This document shows positions 9,568-19,544 of a DNA stretch of 64,000 nt, piece by piece. Every line of letters starts with the position of its first letter. Within the stretch, counting starts at the first letter, position 1. Under the pieces are notes generated by a model. The model did no database searches, had not been told where the DNA came from, and saw only the letters and a program-made list of their open reading frames with translations. Source of the DNA: Chitinophaga eiseniae (GTDB lineage Bacteria; Bacteroidota; Bacteroidia; Chitinophagales; Chitinophagaceae); the NCBI RefSeq assembly GCF_012641265.1, contig NZ_JABAHZ010000012.1, positions 1-64,000 on the forward strand, read 5' to 3'. The position numbers and the translations under genes are program-made.

Positions 9568-9735
9568 ATTCACTGGGTACTGTCGACTATAGCTGCTATG
9601 TTTGGCAAGATACTTAACTTCCTTGCAAGTTCCACCGCATAGGCATTGCATTTGCTGCTTATCCAATAAATAATTAGGCTACATCGACAAGGTTTAATAT
9701 TTTTAGTAGAGAGGAACCCGGCAAAAACGATATGT

Positions 9736-11031
9736 ATGTCACCTGAACTAATATCTAACGACCAGGAATATATTGAGGGATTGCTTCGCCATCAACCTGC
9801 TGTAATCGAGAATATCTATCAGCGGTTTGCCACCAAAGAAAAGCGGTTTATCCTGCAGAAAAGCGGCCATGTCAAAGATGCCGCTCACATCTTCGAAGAA
9901 GCATTGATGGATATTTACTTCTTCGCCCGACGCCACCCGCTTAAAGTGGCAGACTTCGAACCCTTTCTTCAACTGCTGTGTAAGCGCATCTGGGAACAGG
10001 AACTGGAAAGACGTGGACAACGTATCCCGGGACTGGAAGCAGAAGAATTGTCGACCATGAGCCGGGACGATATCCAGGATGTGGAGGATGTATTAAAGGA
10101 AGGTGAAAAAAGAAGACTGGCTTACCACTACTACCTCTCATTGCCAGACGAATGTAAAGAATTGCTGCGATGGTCGCTCACCGATGGCTGCCTGCAGGCA
10201 GATATCTCTGCAGAAACCAACATCCCGCTGGCAGAGTTACCAGCAAGACGGGTTTCCTGCTTTCGCAGCCTGTTCCGGGATATCGACAATAAATTGAAAG
10301 CGCATAGCCTGTCAGACCCAAACCTGGAGGATACCGACCGTTTTCTTAGCGGACAAATGAATGAACCAGAGCGTAAAGCGTTTACAGCCAGGCTCCAGAA
10401 CGATGTAGCCTTTTCGCAGCAGGTAAAACGATTCGATATTATCCGGCAGCTGCTGGCCCAGAAAATATGCCCCGATGCAGACCGCGATGAAATACAACAC
10501 TTGCTCTTTACCCATCGCAATGCCTGGTATACACTGAAAGATAATTCGGCGATACCTATCCGTAATTATGTAATCCTGACAGCGCTGATAGCTGCAGGCA
10601 TAGCCATCTTATTGTATATAAGTCCCTGGAGAAAGAATATTTACCGGCAATTTGCTTCCACAGAAATGCAAATCCCGGATATTGACAGCCTGCGTTTGCC
10701 GGAAGAAGCTATCCGACAATTCAACCGTGGCCATTTTAATGAAGCTGTTATCCTGCTGAACAATGCGTTGACAACTAATCCCGGCAACCTGTATGCACGA
10801 TTTTACCGGGGTGTGGCACGCATCGATCAAAACCAGCTGAATGATGCACGGGAAGACCTGCTCACTGTTTTTAACAACAGCCATGATCTCCGCAATGATG
10901 CAGCATTCTATATGGCATTGAGTTATCTGAAAGAGGGCCGCAAGCAGCAGTGCCGGGAATGGTTATCAAAAATACCTCCCGAAGCCCCCAATTACCCTAA
11001 AGTGCAGAAACTGATAGAAGAATTAAAATAA
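9736..11031 (+). CDS. Sigma-70-like domain fused to membrane segment and TPR repeats
   Basis: 431 residues. Residues 1-90 resemble sigma-70 region 2 (IENIYQRF, FEEALMDIYFFARRH, FEPFLQLLCKRIW). Residues 125-180 resemble region 4 (YYLSLPDECKELLRW, then ETNIPLAELPARRVSCFRSLF). A linker with RFLSGQMNEPERKAFTARL (202-220) is like the N-terminal part of Bacteroidota membrane-bound anti-sigma or TPR proteins. One membrane helix follows (277-295), then TPR-like repeats (about 323-431). The chain therefore looks like a membrane-tethered, diverged ECF sigma factor with an extracytoplasmic protein-binding tail. It is transcribed divergently from the FecR-like gene across about 170 bases. The sigma resemblance is weak and judged by eye; the membrane segment and TPR end are clearer. 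True function is unknown. Confidence 0.7.
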   Translation: MSPELISNDQEYIEGLLRHQPAVIENIYQRFATKEKRFILQKSGHVKDAAHIFEEALMDIYFFARRHPLKVADFEPFLQLLCKRIWEQELERRGQRIPGLEAEELSTMSRDDIQDVEDVLKEGEKRRLAYHYYLSLPDECKELLRWSLTDGCLQADISAETNIPLAELPARRVSCFRSLFRDIDNKLKAHSLSDPNLEDTDRFLSGQMNEPERKAFTARLQNDVAFSQQVKRFDIIRQLLAQKICPDADRDEIQHLLFTHRNAWYTLKDNSAIPIRNYVILTALIAAGIAILLYISPWRKNIYRQFASTEMQIPDIDSLRLPEEAIRQFNRGHFNEAVILLNNALTTNPGNLYARFYRGVARIDQNQLNDAREDLLTVFNNSHDLRNDAAFYMALSYLKEGRKQQCREWLSKIPPEAPNYPKVQKLIEELK

Positions 11032-11268
11032 TTAACTCAGGTATTGTCCTTTACTACAATGGATAATGTTTTCTACCTCTCCCTTAATCAACTCGTAAAC
11101 AGGCGCTTTGTCTGTTTTAATCTGTACCAGCTGTTGTAATACCAGGAAATAAATTTCGCCACGTTTACAACCGTCTATCTGGGCTTTTAAAATGTTATGT
11201 TTTACCTCTTCACAACCGGTGGCATCCAGTTTCTGGTAAATCACATACAAGTCATCCATCCAACTCAT
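11032..11268 (-). CDS. Small hypothetical protein
   Basis: 78 residues, no signal peptide or membrane segment, apparently all helical (MSWMDDLYVIYQKLDATGC start, three Cys in total). The stop abuts the end of the sigma/TPR gene and the upstream region (11269-11370) is A/T-rich as expected for a promoter. I do not recognise a family. Its length, composition and convergent position make a real gene likely. Confidence 0.6.
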   Translation of the reverse strand: MSWMDDLYVIYQKLDATGCEEVKHNILKAQIDGCKRGEIYFLVLQQLVQIKTDKAPVYELIKGEVENIIHCSKGQYLS

Positions 11269-11370
11269 ATCTCTAAAGTTTAAGCATAGTGTATAGTTAT
11301 CCTAAAGTTAATCATTTATATTAACAAAATAAATCATTTAAATCTTAAATAATTGTAAATTTTAACCGAT

Positions 11371-12528
11371 TCAGAACCATATCACTGGATTACGGACGGG
11401 GAGGTTCCGGATCACCTCTTCCGTTGCAGGATCCTGGTCGAGAGAAAGCCATAAACGATAGTAATTCGTTTGGTGTAATGCAGCTGCACCAAATACGAGG
11501 AAAGGCTGTGCTACCGGCCAGTTATACCAGTACATCACGTCTTGTGCATAAGGCCAGCGCTGTTTATTTTTTACATAGGGAAACAGGAACGCGATACCTT
11601 TTACCATGCTGCAACCCTTGTCAGTAGTATATTGCCACAAGTTGTTATCAGTAGTACTCAGCAGCTGACAGATCGTGCACATGGCATCCAGGTTAAACAA
11701 CGAGTAGCCGTAAGGTTTAGTACGTTTCAGTTCCCTGGGGAAACTGCCATCCTCCGCCATCTGCATGGGTAACAATACCGTCTTATATCGCTCGCTGCAA
11801 AATGTGAGTAGTTGTTGGTCGCCTGTAAACCGGGCAAAAGCAGCCACCTGCATTACCCAGCAGGTACCATGATTGTTGGCCGCATTCATTTCTTCTTTAC
11901 CATACGGATGCGTAGTAAGCCATTGCAGGTATTCCCGGAACCAGTTTTTAAACGCCTGCAGATCCCGGTCAGGAATAGCTCCTGCCCCTTCCATGATACC
12001 CAGGGCCTGCACTACTTCCATCAACTGAATGGTATCAATGATACCTATTCCCCGCCCGGTAGCACGGCCTTTGATAGCCTGTGCGTATAAAAGAGAAGGA
12101 TTCATGCGGGTAGCCGGATCTTCCAGCCATGCCCGCGCATGCAATAACGCGTGCAGCAGGTAGGTATTGTCGCGGGTAGCGATATACCCTGCTGCCAGTG
12201 CTCCCATTACGCGGCTAAACCGGATCATTACCTGCCGGTGCGCTACAAAATTATCGGGGTTGGTTTGCCCGTCGCGCTGAATATAGGGACTATCCGGATG
12301 CGCCGGATCCGGCCACCAGTAATCCCCTTCCGAATAAAAGTCATGCAACCCTCCGGCGCTACGTTCACAACGAAACGCCGTGATGGTTTGAGGCGCCTGT
12401 TGCAATGCCCATTGCGCCCGGCGCATGATAGCGGGGCGGGTATCTTTCAGTAACTGTTGTACGTCGGGGACCTGCCCCTGTGCCGCTATCGTTATATATA
12501 ACAGTAACGACCATACGAAATAACGCAT
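11371..12528 (-). CDS. Secreted alginate-lyase-family protein
   Basis: 385 residues: signal peptide (1-19, ending AAQGQ) then an all-alpha toroid of the alginate_lyase superfamily (Pfam PF05426; PL5/PL38-like). Typical signatures are YWWPDPAHPDSPYIQRDGQ (about 71-89) near the start and NNHGTCW in the middle, which holds the conserved Asn and His of the active site. The family cleaves uronate-containing polysaccharides by beta-elimination; the exact substrate (alginate, glucuronan or other) cannot be told from sequence. It follows GH95 on the same strand with a 32-base gap, so both are probably co-transcribed. With uxuA nearby, a role in acidic glycan use is reasonable. Confidence 0.85.
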   Translation of the reverse strand: MRYFVWSLLLYITIAAQGQVPDVQQLLKDTRPAIMRRAQWALQQAPQTITAFRCERSAGGLHDFYSEGDYWWPDPAHPDSPYIQRDGQTNPDNFVAHRQVMIRFSRVMGALAAGYIATRDNTYLLHALLHARAWLEDPATRMNPSLLYAQAIKGRATGRGIGIIDTIQLMEVVQALGIMEGAGAIPDRDLQAFKNWFREYLQWLTTHPYGKEEMNAANNHGTCWVMQVAAFARFTGDQQLLTFCSERYKTVLLPMQMAEDGSFPRELKRTKPYGYSLFNLDAMCTICQLLSTTDNNLWQYTTDKGCSMVKGIAFLFPYVKNKQRWPYAQDVMYWYNWPVAQPFLVFGAAALHQTNYYRLWLSLDQDPATEEVIRNLPVRNPVIWF

Positions 12529-12560
12529 CTCACTACTTTTTAGTAATCTTTTTGCTTAGT

Positions 12561-15083
12561 TCATAAAACCTGGTAAATTTTACCAGGCGCAGTTGGAACA
12601 TCATACTCAAATACTTTTCCCAACTGCAGCGCTGGCAATTTCGTTGCATCTTTTACGACTGTCTTCCCCGGCGTTTGCAGCGCGTAAAATGGATTGGCAT
12701 TTTGGCCAGTTGCGGGGTGGGTAGCTTTTCCATTGATGGTAACGGGAACGTGCGTACGAATACGGCAATTACCTCCCAGCAGCGATTTAATGGTAGCATG
12801 TGTGAGCTGTCCGTTACGCCACTCCATATCTACTTCAAATCCGCCTCTTGCCTTCAATCCTTTTACACTGCCGGACGGCCATGCGTCGGGAAGCGCCGGC
12901 AACAGGTATATTACGCCATCATGGCTTTGCAGCAACATTTCTGTAATACCGGAAGTAACCCCAAAGTTGCCGTCTATCTGGAAAGGAGGATGAGCATCAA
13001 ATAAATTGGGGTAAGAACCACCGCTGTTATCTGCTACACTTACGGTTTGCCCGCCGGCAAGAAATAATTGTTTATTCAGCATAGTATAAGCGTGGTTACC
13101 ATCTTCGAGGCGTGCCCACCAGTTTATTTTCCACGACTTAGACCATCCGGTGCCGCCATCGCCGCGCAGCAGTAGGCTACGTTTAGCAGCCGCCGATAAT
13201 ATGGTATCCCTTCTGGGCGTGATAAAGTTACCGGGAAACAGGCCATAAAGGTGAGATACGTGCCGGTGGCTGTCTTCCGGGTCATCCCAGTCTTTGTACC
13301 ATTCCTGCAATTGACCATATTGCCCGGTGTGGAACGGGTATATATCTGTCATAGTACGACGGATACGGGCTACCAGTGCAGTATCGCGCTGTAATACGGT
13401 GGCAGCCTGTATTACATTATTAAACAAGTCGTGGAGGATGGAAAGATCCATGGTGGAGGCAATGCTCACAGTGCCGGCGCGTTTACCATTGATCCTGAAA
13501 TTATTCTCCGGCGACGTAGAAGGATTCGTTACCCATTGTCCGGCATCGTTTTTCACGAGCCAGTCGAGCATGAATACCGCAGCGTCCTTCAGATCGGGAT
13601 ACGCTTGCAGCAGCATTTTTTTATCGCCGGTAAACAGGTAATGTTCCCATAGGTGGCGACTAAGCCAGGCGCCTCCCATGGGCCAGATGGCCCAGGTGGG
13701 ATTTCCGCTTGGATCGGCGAAATCGAAGCCCCCGGCAGGATTGGTCATTCCCCATATATCAGCATTATGATGTGCTACCCATCCGCCAGCCCCATAGTTA
13801 ACAGCAGCGGTTACCCGTCCGTGTTGAGCCAGGCGGTGAATAAATTCAAATAGCGGTGCGCCGCAATCGGATAAATTAGCCGTTTCGGAAGGCCAGTAGT
13901 TCATTTCTGTATTGATATTAATCGTGTAGTTGGAGCCCCAGGGTGGTTGCATTTCCTTATTCCAAAGCCCTTGTAGGTTCATAGCGGGGCCATTTTTGCG
14001 GGAGCCGGCAATCATCAGGTAGCGGCCATATTGATATAGCAGGGTGGTTAACTGGGGATCGCTGTTACCGCCGCGTGCAGTATATGTTTTCAGGCGTTCG
14101 TCCGTAGGATACGCTGCCATACTATCGATGCCCAGGTGCAATGATACCCGGCTGAATAATTCCGTATAGTCTTTAACGTGATTATTTTTCAATTGTGCAT
14201 ATCCGGCGGCTTTTTGCAAGGGAGCTGCGGCAGCCTGGTGCGGGTCTTTCCCATTGGGTTCGCCATCTTTAAAGCTGGTGCCCACAGACAATAAGAGTAC
14301 GGCGGCTGTAGCGCCTGATACCTGTATACCACTGGTATCGGCTGTTATTTTTCCGCCGGTGCTGCTGGCCTCCAGGTGTACTTCATAGTTGATGCCTTTA
14401 TCGCCATATACCATTTGTTTGGTTTCATAAGCCCTGGCGGCCACATACTCCGGGCAGCGACCTTTCATTACCAGGTAATGATTATTCACCACGCTATTGG
14501 TATGCGGCATGCCATTATCGAAGCGGGTGCGGAAGCTGAGTTGTCCGGCTTTCGTGGAGGTATAGCGTATTACCAGCAATTGCTGAGGGTAGCTGCAAAA
14601 TACTTCTCTCGTATAGGCGACGCCGTTTACCTGGTAGCTAATGCGGGCGATGCCATCGTTAAGGTCCAGCTCCCGGCGGTACTGTGTGGCATCTCCGGGG
14701 ATATCGTTGTCAATCAGCAGGCTGCCGAGGGTGAGGTACCGGGCGCTGTAAGTGCCCATCATCTGGCGGGCCAGTTTGGTAGCAGCGGTATAGTCTTCCT
14801 GGAACAGGAGTTGCCGCATCTGCGGCAATAACTCTTTTGCCTGGGGATTGTTCCCGTTACGGGGTACGCCCGACCAGAGGAAACCTTCGTTGAGCTGTAG
14901 CTGTTCCTGTTGTACGCCGCCAAATACCATGGCGCCGATGCGGCCATTGCCCACCGGCAGGGCTTCCACCCATTGCTGCGCTGGCTGCCGGTACCAGAGT
15001 TTCAGCAAGGAGTCTTCCGGCAAACCGGCAAAGGCATGTCCGGTGAGCAACAACAGGGTAGATGCCAATAGATACTTCATCAT
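12561..15083 (-). CDS. GH95 alpha-L-fucosidase/L-galactosidase family
   Basis: 840 residues, full length for GH95: signal peptide (1-19), N-terminal beta domain beginning [28 protein letters not shown], linker, (alpha/alpha)6 barrel and C-terminal beta domain. Catalytic-region motifs are visible: NINTEMNYW near residue 390 (the Asn pair that positions water), TSPEN near 524 (general acid Glu) and IDGNFG near 703 (Asp). GH95 inverts alpha-1,2-linked L-fucose or L-galactose at glycan ends. It is periplasmic or exported. Its promoter region carries a LacI-type palindrome about 40 bases upstream and is shared with a divergent AraC gene. The alginate-lyase-family gene follows directly. Confidence 0.95.
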   Translation of the reverse strand: MMKYLLASTLLLLTGHAFAGLPEDSLLKLWYRQPAQQWVEALPVGNGRIGAMVFGGVQQEQLQLNEGFLWSGVPRNGNNPQAKELLPQMRQLLFQEDYTAATKLARQMMGTYSARYLTLGSLLIDNDIPGDATQYRRELDLNDGIARISYQVNGVAYTREVFCSYPQQLLVIRYTSTKAGQLSFRTRFDNGMPHTNSVVNNHYLVMKGRCPEYVAARAYETKQMVYGDKGINYEVHLEASSTGGKITADTSGIQVSGATAAVLLLSVGTSFKDGEPNGKDPHQAAAAPLQKAAGYAQLKNNHVKDYTELFSRVSLHLGIDSMAAYPTDERLKTYTARGGNSDPQLTTLLYQYGRYLMIAGSRKNGPAMNLQGLWNKEMQPPWGSNYTININTEMNYWPSETANLSDCGAPLFEFIHRLAQHGRVTAAVNYGAGGWVAHHNADIWGMTNPAGGFDFADPSGNPTWAIWPMGGAWLSRHLWEHYLFTGDKKMLLQAYPDLKDAAVFMLDWLVKNDAGQWVTNPSTSPENNFRINGKRAGTVSIASTMDLSILHDLFNNVIQAATVLQRDTALVARIRRTMTDIYPFHTGQYGQLQEWYKDWDDPEDSHRHVSHLYGLFPGNFITPRRDTILSAAAKRSLLLRGDGGTGWSKSWKINWWARLEDGNHAYTMLNKQLFLAGGQTVSVADNSGGSYPNLFDAHPPFQIDGNFGVTSGITEMLLQSHDGVIYLLPALPDAWPSGSVKGLKARGGFEVDMEWRNGQLTHATIKSLLGGNCRIRTHVPVTINGKATHPATGQNANPFYALQTPGKTVVKDATKLPALQLGKVFEYDVPTAPGKIYQVL

Positions 15084-15121
15084 TAACTGCTTATTTTTTT
15101 AACTGCGTGAAATGCTGGTCC

Positions 15122-15135
15122 AGCAAACGTTTGCA
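15122..15135. promoter_or_regulatory. LacI-type operator upstream of GH95
   Basis: AGCAAACGTTTGCA contains the perfect palindrome GCAAACGTTTGC (15123-15134) and fits the LacI/GalR consensus TGNAANCGNTTNCA with one mismatch. It lies about 40 bases before the GH95 start and next to a -7-like TACATTTTG on the minus strand, a suitable place for a repressor. Confidence 0.6.
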
Positions 15136-15216
15136 AAATGTATACGTTTTTCATCCGTGGTCTGTTTATCTTCTTCAGGTATATAGTTGCCTGGTTGTGA
15201 TTATTTTCCGAAAATA

Positions 15217-15230
15217 TGCAATCGATTGTA
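15217..15230. promoter_or_regulatory. Second LacI-type operator, AraC side
   Basis: TGCAATCGATTGTA fits TGNAANCGNTTNCA with one mismatch (TA for CA at the end). It lies 95 bases from the GH95-proximal site in the same divergent region, about 90 bases before the araC-type gene, so both directions could be controlled together. Confidence 0.45.
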
Positions 15231-15322
15231 TTAAAACAGATGTAATTTTATCTATTTCAGGTATCTTTTTCAAACCGGGGCACAATAATTAACCCGCTTA
15301 TTCGTCTGCCTATTATATCGCT

Positions 15323-16204
15323 ATGAGAAAAAACAAACAACCCGTCATTGCATCTTACCGGCTTGAAGATTTACTGATTGACCCTGGTTTGTTGATTGAC
15401 GTTCATTATAAAGCTACCGGAGAAATAAGTCATGCACCACATGCCGACTTAAACAAAGCGCACCGGCACGAGTTTTACACACTGATTGTTGCCCGTAAGC
15501 AACGTAGTCAGCATATGGTGGATTTTCAGCAGGTAGTGCTGCCTCCGGAAAGTGTGTTTCTTTTATCGCCCTGGCAGGTGCACGTGCCGGGGGATATCGA
15601 AACAACAGAAGATCTTTTCCTGATTTCTTTCATGCCTGACTTTATACCGGCAGATATAGCTATATCCCCGTTTTCGATGAAGGAAGCCATTATTCCATCC
15701 ACCGCGGCATTTAACGAAATATGGCATCTATGCGAGGTGTTACGCCAGGAAGTCGGCAACCGTTGCGCGCAACAGGAACAGCTCCTGCAACATTACCTGG
15801 CAATATTGCTGATAAAATTTATGCGTTGTTTACCCGATCAAAGCGCCAGTAACGCCCCACCGCCTGCATTGCTCACCCGCTACCGGGAATTGATGGAGGT
15901 GCATTTGCGCCACTGGATCAGCCCTGCCGACTATGCAGATGCCTTACATGTGAGCGCAGGTTACCTGAATGAAGTAGTGAAACAGGAAACTGGTCAAACT
16001 GCATCCGCCCTGCTGGCTGCCCGGCGTGTATTGGAAGCCAAACGGATGTTATTGCATTCGGCACTGGGCATTAAGGAAATCGCCTGGCACCTGCGATTCA
16101 ATGAGGTCACTTATTTCAACCGTTTTTTTAAAAAGCATACCCATCAAACACCTATGGCTTTTCGCATCACCAGTCGTGAAAAGTATAATTATAACCCGGA
16201 ATAG
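15323..16204 (+). CDS. AraC-family transcriptional regulator
   Basis: 293 residues: N-terminal cupin-like sensing domain (about 30-130, with HAPHADLNKAHRHEFYTL and FLLSPWQVHVPGDIE) and C-terminal double helix-turn-helix (about 195-290) with ISPADYADALHVSAGYLNEVVKQETG and the second motif ending FNEVTYFNRFFKKHTHQTPMAFR. It would bind DNA when a ligand occupies the cupin. It is divergent from GH95 and upstream of a siderophore-interacting-like gene, which starts about 105 bases later. Either could be a target; the pairing of AraC with this FAD protein occurs in other Bacteroidota as far as I recall. Confidence 0.93.
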   Translation: MRKNKQPVIASYRLEDLLIDPGLLIDVHYKATGEISHAPHADLNKAHRHEFYTLIVARKQRSQHMVDFQQVVLPPESVFLLSPWQVHVPGDIETTEDLFLISFMPDFIPADIAISPFSMKEAIIPSTAAFNEIWHLCEVLRQEVGNRCAQQEQLLQHYLAILLIKFMRCLPDQSASNAPPPALLTRYRELMEVHLRHWISPADYADALHVSAGYLNEVVKQETGQTASALLAARRVLEAKRMLLHSALGIKEIAWHLRFNEVTYFNRFFKKHTHQTPMAFRITSREKYNYNPE

Positions 16205-16309
16205 TATAATAATGGGGACCTCCAGGTCCGGTAGCTTTGCTGCCATTAATCCCGCCGGCCCTACCTATTCATTGCCGGTGAATTATTTAACATCCAAAAA
16301 GTAGCTTAC

Positions 16310-16972
16310 ATGTTTTCAATTAAAGACAGGGCGACTCATTTATTAATGTCTCGTATACGGAAAACCGCCCAAGTAACCATTGCCAAACGAATTGGCAATT
16401 TTCTTTTACAACTTGACCTGCAATTACCAGAACCTTTACCCTGCCGCTGTACACAACATCTTAAGTGCGAGGTGGGTACGCATGCTTACCGCGATTATAC
16501 GGTAGCCAACTGGAATGCCGACACGCAAACGGCCACCTTACTGGTCAATTGCGACCATGAAGGAACCGGTAGCTATTGGGCCATGGACCTGAAACCCGGG
16601 GAAGACGTATTTTATGTAGGACCTGGAGGTGGCAGCGCACAACCAGCTACCAGGCATGTGATATGCGTTGGCGATGCATGTGCGGCAGGCCATTTTCATT
16701 CCCTTTATCAACATATCAGCCCAGAACAGGATTTCCATTGCTTTCTACAGCTGGATGAACCGAATACTACCCAGGTGTTGCAAATGCCGGTACAGCCGTT
16801 ATCTAATAACGAACATTATTTTACAGATTTGCAGGAATGGCTGTATCATTATCAATTTCCCGTAACAAACACTACTTACTATGTGGCAGGCAATCATCAG
16901 CTGGTCAGGTTGGTACGCGCGTCGTTACGTGGACAAGGGGCCTCCGTAAAGTCGCAGGGCTTCTGGGGCTAG
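16310..16972 (+). CDS. Siderophore-interacting-type FAD protein
   Basis: 220 residues resembling the siderophore-interacting protein (SIP, FAD_binding_9) branch of the ferredoxin-reductase superfamily. The FAD-binding strand motif RDYTVANW (about 62-69) and the NCDHEGTGSYWAMDLKPGEDVFYVGPGGG stretch (about 82-109, quoted in two parts as NCDHEGTGSYWAM and GEDVFYVGPGGG) are typical. A nucleotide-binding C-terminal half follows (HVICVGDACAAGHFHSL). SIPs reduce ferric siderophores in the cytoplasm using NAD(P)H. It is a little shorter than typical SIPs. No siderophore receptor or synthesis gene adjoins, so the electron acceptor is uncertain. Confidence 0.8.
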   Translation: MFSIKDRATHLLMSRIRKTAQVTIAKRIGNFLLQLDLQLPEPLPCRCTQHLKCEVGTHAYRDYTVANWNADTQTATLLVNCDHEGTGSYWAMDLKPGEDVFYVGPGGGSAQPATRHVICVGDACAAGHFHSLYQHISPEQDFHCFLQLDEPNTTQVLQMPVQPLSNNEHYFTDLQEWLYHYQFPVTNTTYYVAGNHQLVRLVRASLRGQGASVKSQGFWG

Positions 16973-16984
16973 TGCCTGGTGGCC

Positions 16985-17587
16985 TTACACCAGGTGCTCT
17001 TTCATCGCCTTTACAATGGCATTGGAACGGGAGTTGACATCCAGTTTACGGTAAATATTCATGATATGGGAACGTACGGTTCCCACGCTGATATGACATC
17101 CATCAGCCACCTGTTTATAGGTGTCGCCATTTACCAGGCATCGTAAAATTTCTTTTTCCCGCGGCGATAACCCATAAGGGTCCTGGTGCACTTGCTTTTC
17201 CTTCCGGAAATAAGCCAGTACCTTGTTGACCGCCACTAAATTCGACTGCAAAGCCGTCTCATAGACCTGAGAAATAAACTCTGACAAAGAAACCGGGGGC
17301 ACATAATCCGGTTCAAATTCTTTTGTAACTGCCGACACCGTTGTTAGTTCCTGTTCCTTCTCATTCAACGTAAGCAATAGTACATTAATGTCAGGGTACG
17401 CTGCTTTTACTATGCTGGCGGCTTCTATCGCAGTCAATCCAGGTATCTCTATATCCATAAAAACCAGGTTGCAGATATCTTTTGCTAATTGTTGTAACAT
17501 TTCTGATGATTCGCTGTGCAATCCAGACACTTCCAAGACGCGCGTTTCTCCCAAACTACCAGGATTTATAGGCCGCACTTTTTTCAT
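16985..17587 (-). CDS. LuxR/NarL-type response regulator
   Basis: 200 residues. The C-terminal GerE-type helix-turn-helix is clear (LSPREKEILRCLVNGDTYKQ and ISVGTVRSHIMNIYRKLDVN, about 138-180). The N-terminal 120 residues resemble a receiver, with FMDIEIPG holding the likely phosphoacceptor Asp, but the usual N-terminal acidic pair is not obvious. No histidine kinase is next to it, so it is an orphan in this window. It converges with the SIP gene, with 12 bases between stops. Confidence 0.85.
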   Translation of the reverse strand: MKKVRPINPGSLGETRVLEVSGLHSESSEMLQQLAKDICNLVFMDIEIPGLTAIEAASIVKAAYPDINVLLLTLNEKEQELTTVSAVTKEFEPDYVPPVSLSEFISQVYETALQSNLVAVNKVLAYFRKEKQVHQDPYGLSPREKEILRCLVNGDTYKQVADGCHISVGTVRSHIMNIYRKLDVNSRSNAIVKAMKEHLV

Positions 17588-17929
17588 AATATTCCTTTTG
17601 GGTTATGTATATTCATATGAAATCTCCCATTGATAACTGCAAGTTTTCGGAAGCTGGTATGGTTGATAATTAAAAATGGAAAGATCACACGGTTTCCATA
17701 CCCGTAACAAATTTGAAACAATTACATGCAGCAGTCAATCGGATAACTATATGGTTTTTCAATAAATATTAATATACAATTTGTTTTATATTACAAATAA
17801 AACAAACGTATAACGTGGTACTCTTCAGTTTTTTGTCGGATTAACAGGAATGTAAAGGTTTCTCAATCAACTCTTTAAAAGTTGGCACTCTCCTCATTTA
17901 AAACAAATTATATTTAAATACATATATTA
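17588..17929. other. A/T-rich intergenic region
   Basis: About 340 bases between the LuxR start and the sulfatase stop, both on the minus strand. It is A/T-rich and holds the LuxR upstream region plus a weak 5-bp hairpin (CAACT...AGTTG near 17868-17885) that could end the sulfatase transcript. I see no gene. Confidence 0.55.
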
Positions 17930-19390
17930 CTATTGTACCTTTCCGGCTGCTCTCCGCTCTGTTCCTTTCGCGCCGGTAAGGTCATCGCCTAAATCGTGCC
18001 GGTATTTTTCTGCTACCGCCAGCAGCGACTTCACCACTTCCGGGAACTGTTGCTGTACATCCAGCGTTTCTCCGGGATCACGACGCATATCGTACAAAGC
18101 TAAAGGCACAGCTACCTCCGGTTGTGCACCGGGGAAACCATCATAGCCTGGCAAATTCAACTTATAAGTTCTGGCCCTATGCGGCAATACCAGCTTCCAG
18201 GGGCCTTTGCGAATAGCCTGCAAGCTATTTACCTGGTAATATACGGCCAGCTCGTCGCGTGGGTTTGCATCCGGGTCATTAAATAACAATGACTTCACAT
18301 CTACCCCATCAATTTTTCTAACCGGCAAACTTGCACCGCACAAGTTGGCAATGGTAGGCAGTAAATCGATGGTGGCCGCCATTTTATTGCACACCGTCCC
18401 CGCAGGAATCTTACCGGGCCAGCGCATAATACAGGGAACCCTGATACCGCCTTCCCAGGAAGTACCTTTGCCCTCCCGCAGTCCACCAGTATTTCCGGCA
18501 TGATTGCCATACGATAACCAGGGACCATTATCACTGGTAAACACCACCAGTGTATTATCAGCCAGTCCATTTTCTTCGAGGGTTTTTAACACCTCTCCTA
18601 CCGACCAGTCAATTTCTGTTATCACATCTCCAAATAAACCATCTTTACTTTTTCCTTTATGCTTATCAGATACGGCAATAGGCACATGCGGCATACTATG
18701 CGCCAGGTAAAGGAAAAAAGGCTGCTGCTTGTTGGCTTTAATAAACTTGCAGGCCCGCTCTGTATAGATAGTTGTCAGTTGCGCCTGATCTTCGAGCGTG
18801 CGGATGTATTTCAATGGCTTATTTCCTTCTATTAAAGGTAAAGGCGGATAATTTTTACGTGAATTGGTAGATGTGTCTGCATAAGGCTTTCCATCATAGT
18901 GTACTGGCCACATATCATTTGAATAAGGCAATCCCAGGTATTCATCAAACCCATGTTGCAAAGGCAGCCAGGGTACTTTACTACCCAAATGCCATTTACC
19001 CACCATACCGGTATGATATCCCCGCTGTTTCAGGATGGTCGCAATAGTTTGTTCCGTTGTATCCAATGCAATAGGCGCAGTGGGCCACAAAGCACCATTA
19101 ATCCCCACCCGGTTGGGATAGCAGCCGGTCAGCAAACCTGCCCTGGAAGCAGAACATACCGCCTGCGCCACATAAAAGTAAGTGAATCGCATGCCCTGAG
19201 CGGCCATGCGGTTAATGTGAGGCGTATGCCAGGGTGTACCGGCATAACATTCAAGATCCCCATATCCCATATCATCCATGAAGATGATCACAATATTCGG
19301 AGGCTTAGCGGCTGGTGATGGCTTTGTAAAACTAAAGGATACCACCGTCAATAACAGCAATACAGCCGTGCAATAATAAGCTCTTCTCAT
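17930..19390 (-). CDS. Secreted sulfatase, formylglycine (S1) type
   Basis: 486 residues from the preferred start at 19390, which opens a normal signal peptide (MRRAYYCTAVLLLLTVVSFS); the frame extends 18 codons further to 19444. The alkaline-phosphatase-like core starts PNIVIIFMDDMGYGDLE with Asp metal ligands. The activation motif CSASRAGLLTG has its Cys at residue 79, to be converted to formylglycine by the aerobic-type generating enzyme, not seen here. Further ligands appear in MVGKWHLG and FTSDNGPW. Sequence style is arylsulfatase A/GALNS-like. It lies upstream of nothing co-directional nearby but sits 150 bases after the GH29 gene on the same strand, so removal of sulfate from a fucosylated glycan is a reasonable inference. 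Confidence 0.94.
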   Translation of the reverse strand: MRRAYYCTAVLLLLTVVSFSFTKPSPAAKPPNIVIIFMDDMGYGDLECYAGTPWHTPHINRMAAQGMRFTYFYVAQAVCSASRAGLLTGCYPNRVGINGALWPTAPIALDTTEQTIATILKQRGYHTGMVGKWHLGSKVPWLPLQHGFDEYLGLPYSNDMWPVHYDGKPYADTSTNSRKNYPPLPLIEGNKPLKYIRTLEDQAQLTTIYTERACKFIKANKQQPFFLYLAHSMPHVPIAVSDKHKGKSKDGLFGDVITEIDWSVGEVLKTLEENGLADNTLVVFTSDNGPWLSYGNHAGNTGGLREGKGTSWEGGIRVPCIMRWPGKIPAGTVCNKMAATIDLLPTIANLCGASLPVRKIDGVDVKSLLFNDPDANPRDELAVYYQVNSLQAIRKGPWKLVLPHRARTYKLNLPGYDGFPGAQPEVAVPLALYDMRRDPGETLDVQQQFPEVVKSLLAVAEKYRHDLGDDLTGAKGTERRAAGKVQ

Positions 19391-19544
19391 CCGGGATGTT
19401 TGACAATAAAAAATGGTGAGCATAAAAATATACATCTTCCGCAAACTTTCTACAAAAATCTTTCTATGCCCGATTTTAAAAAAAATGGGGAAACAAAAAC
19501 AGCCGACGCCATTTCCATCTCCCCGATAGCTAACAAAAAACTTT

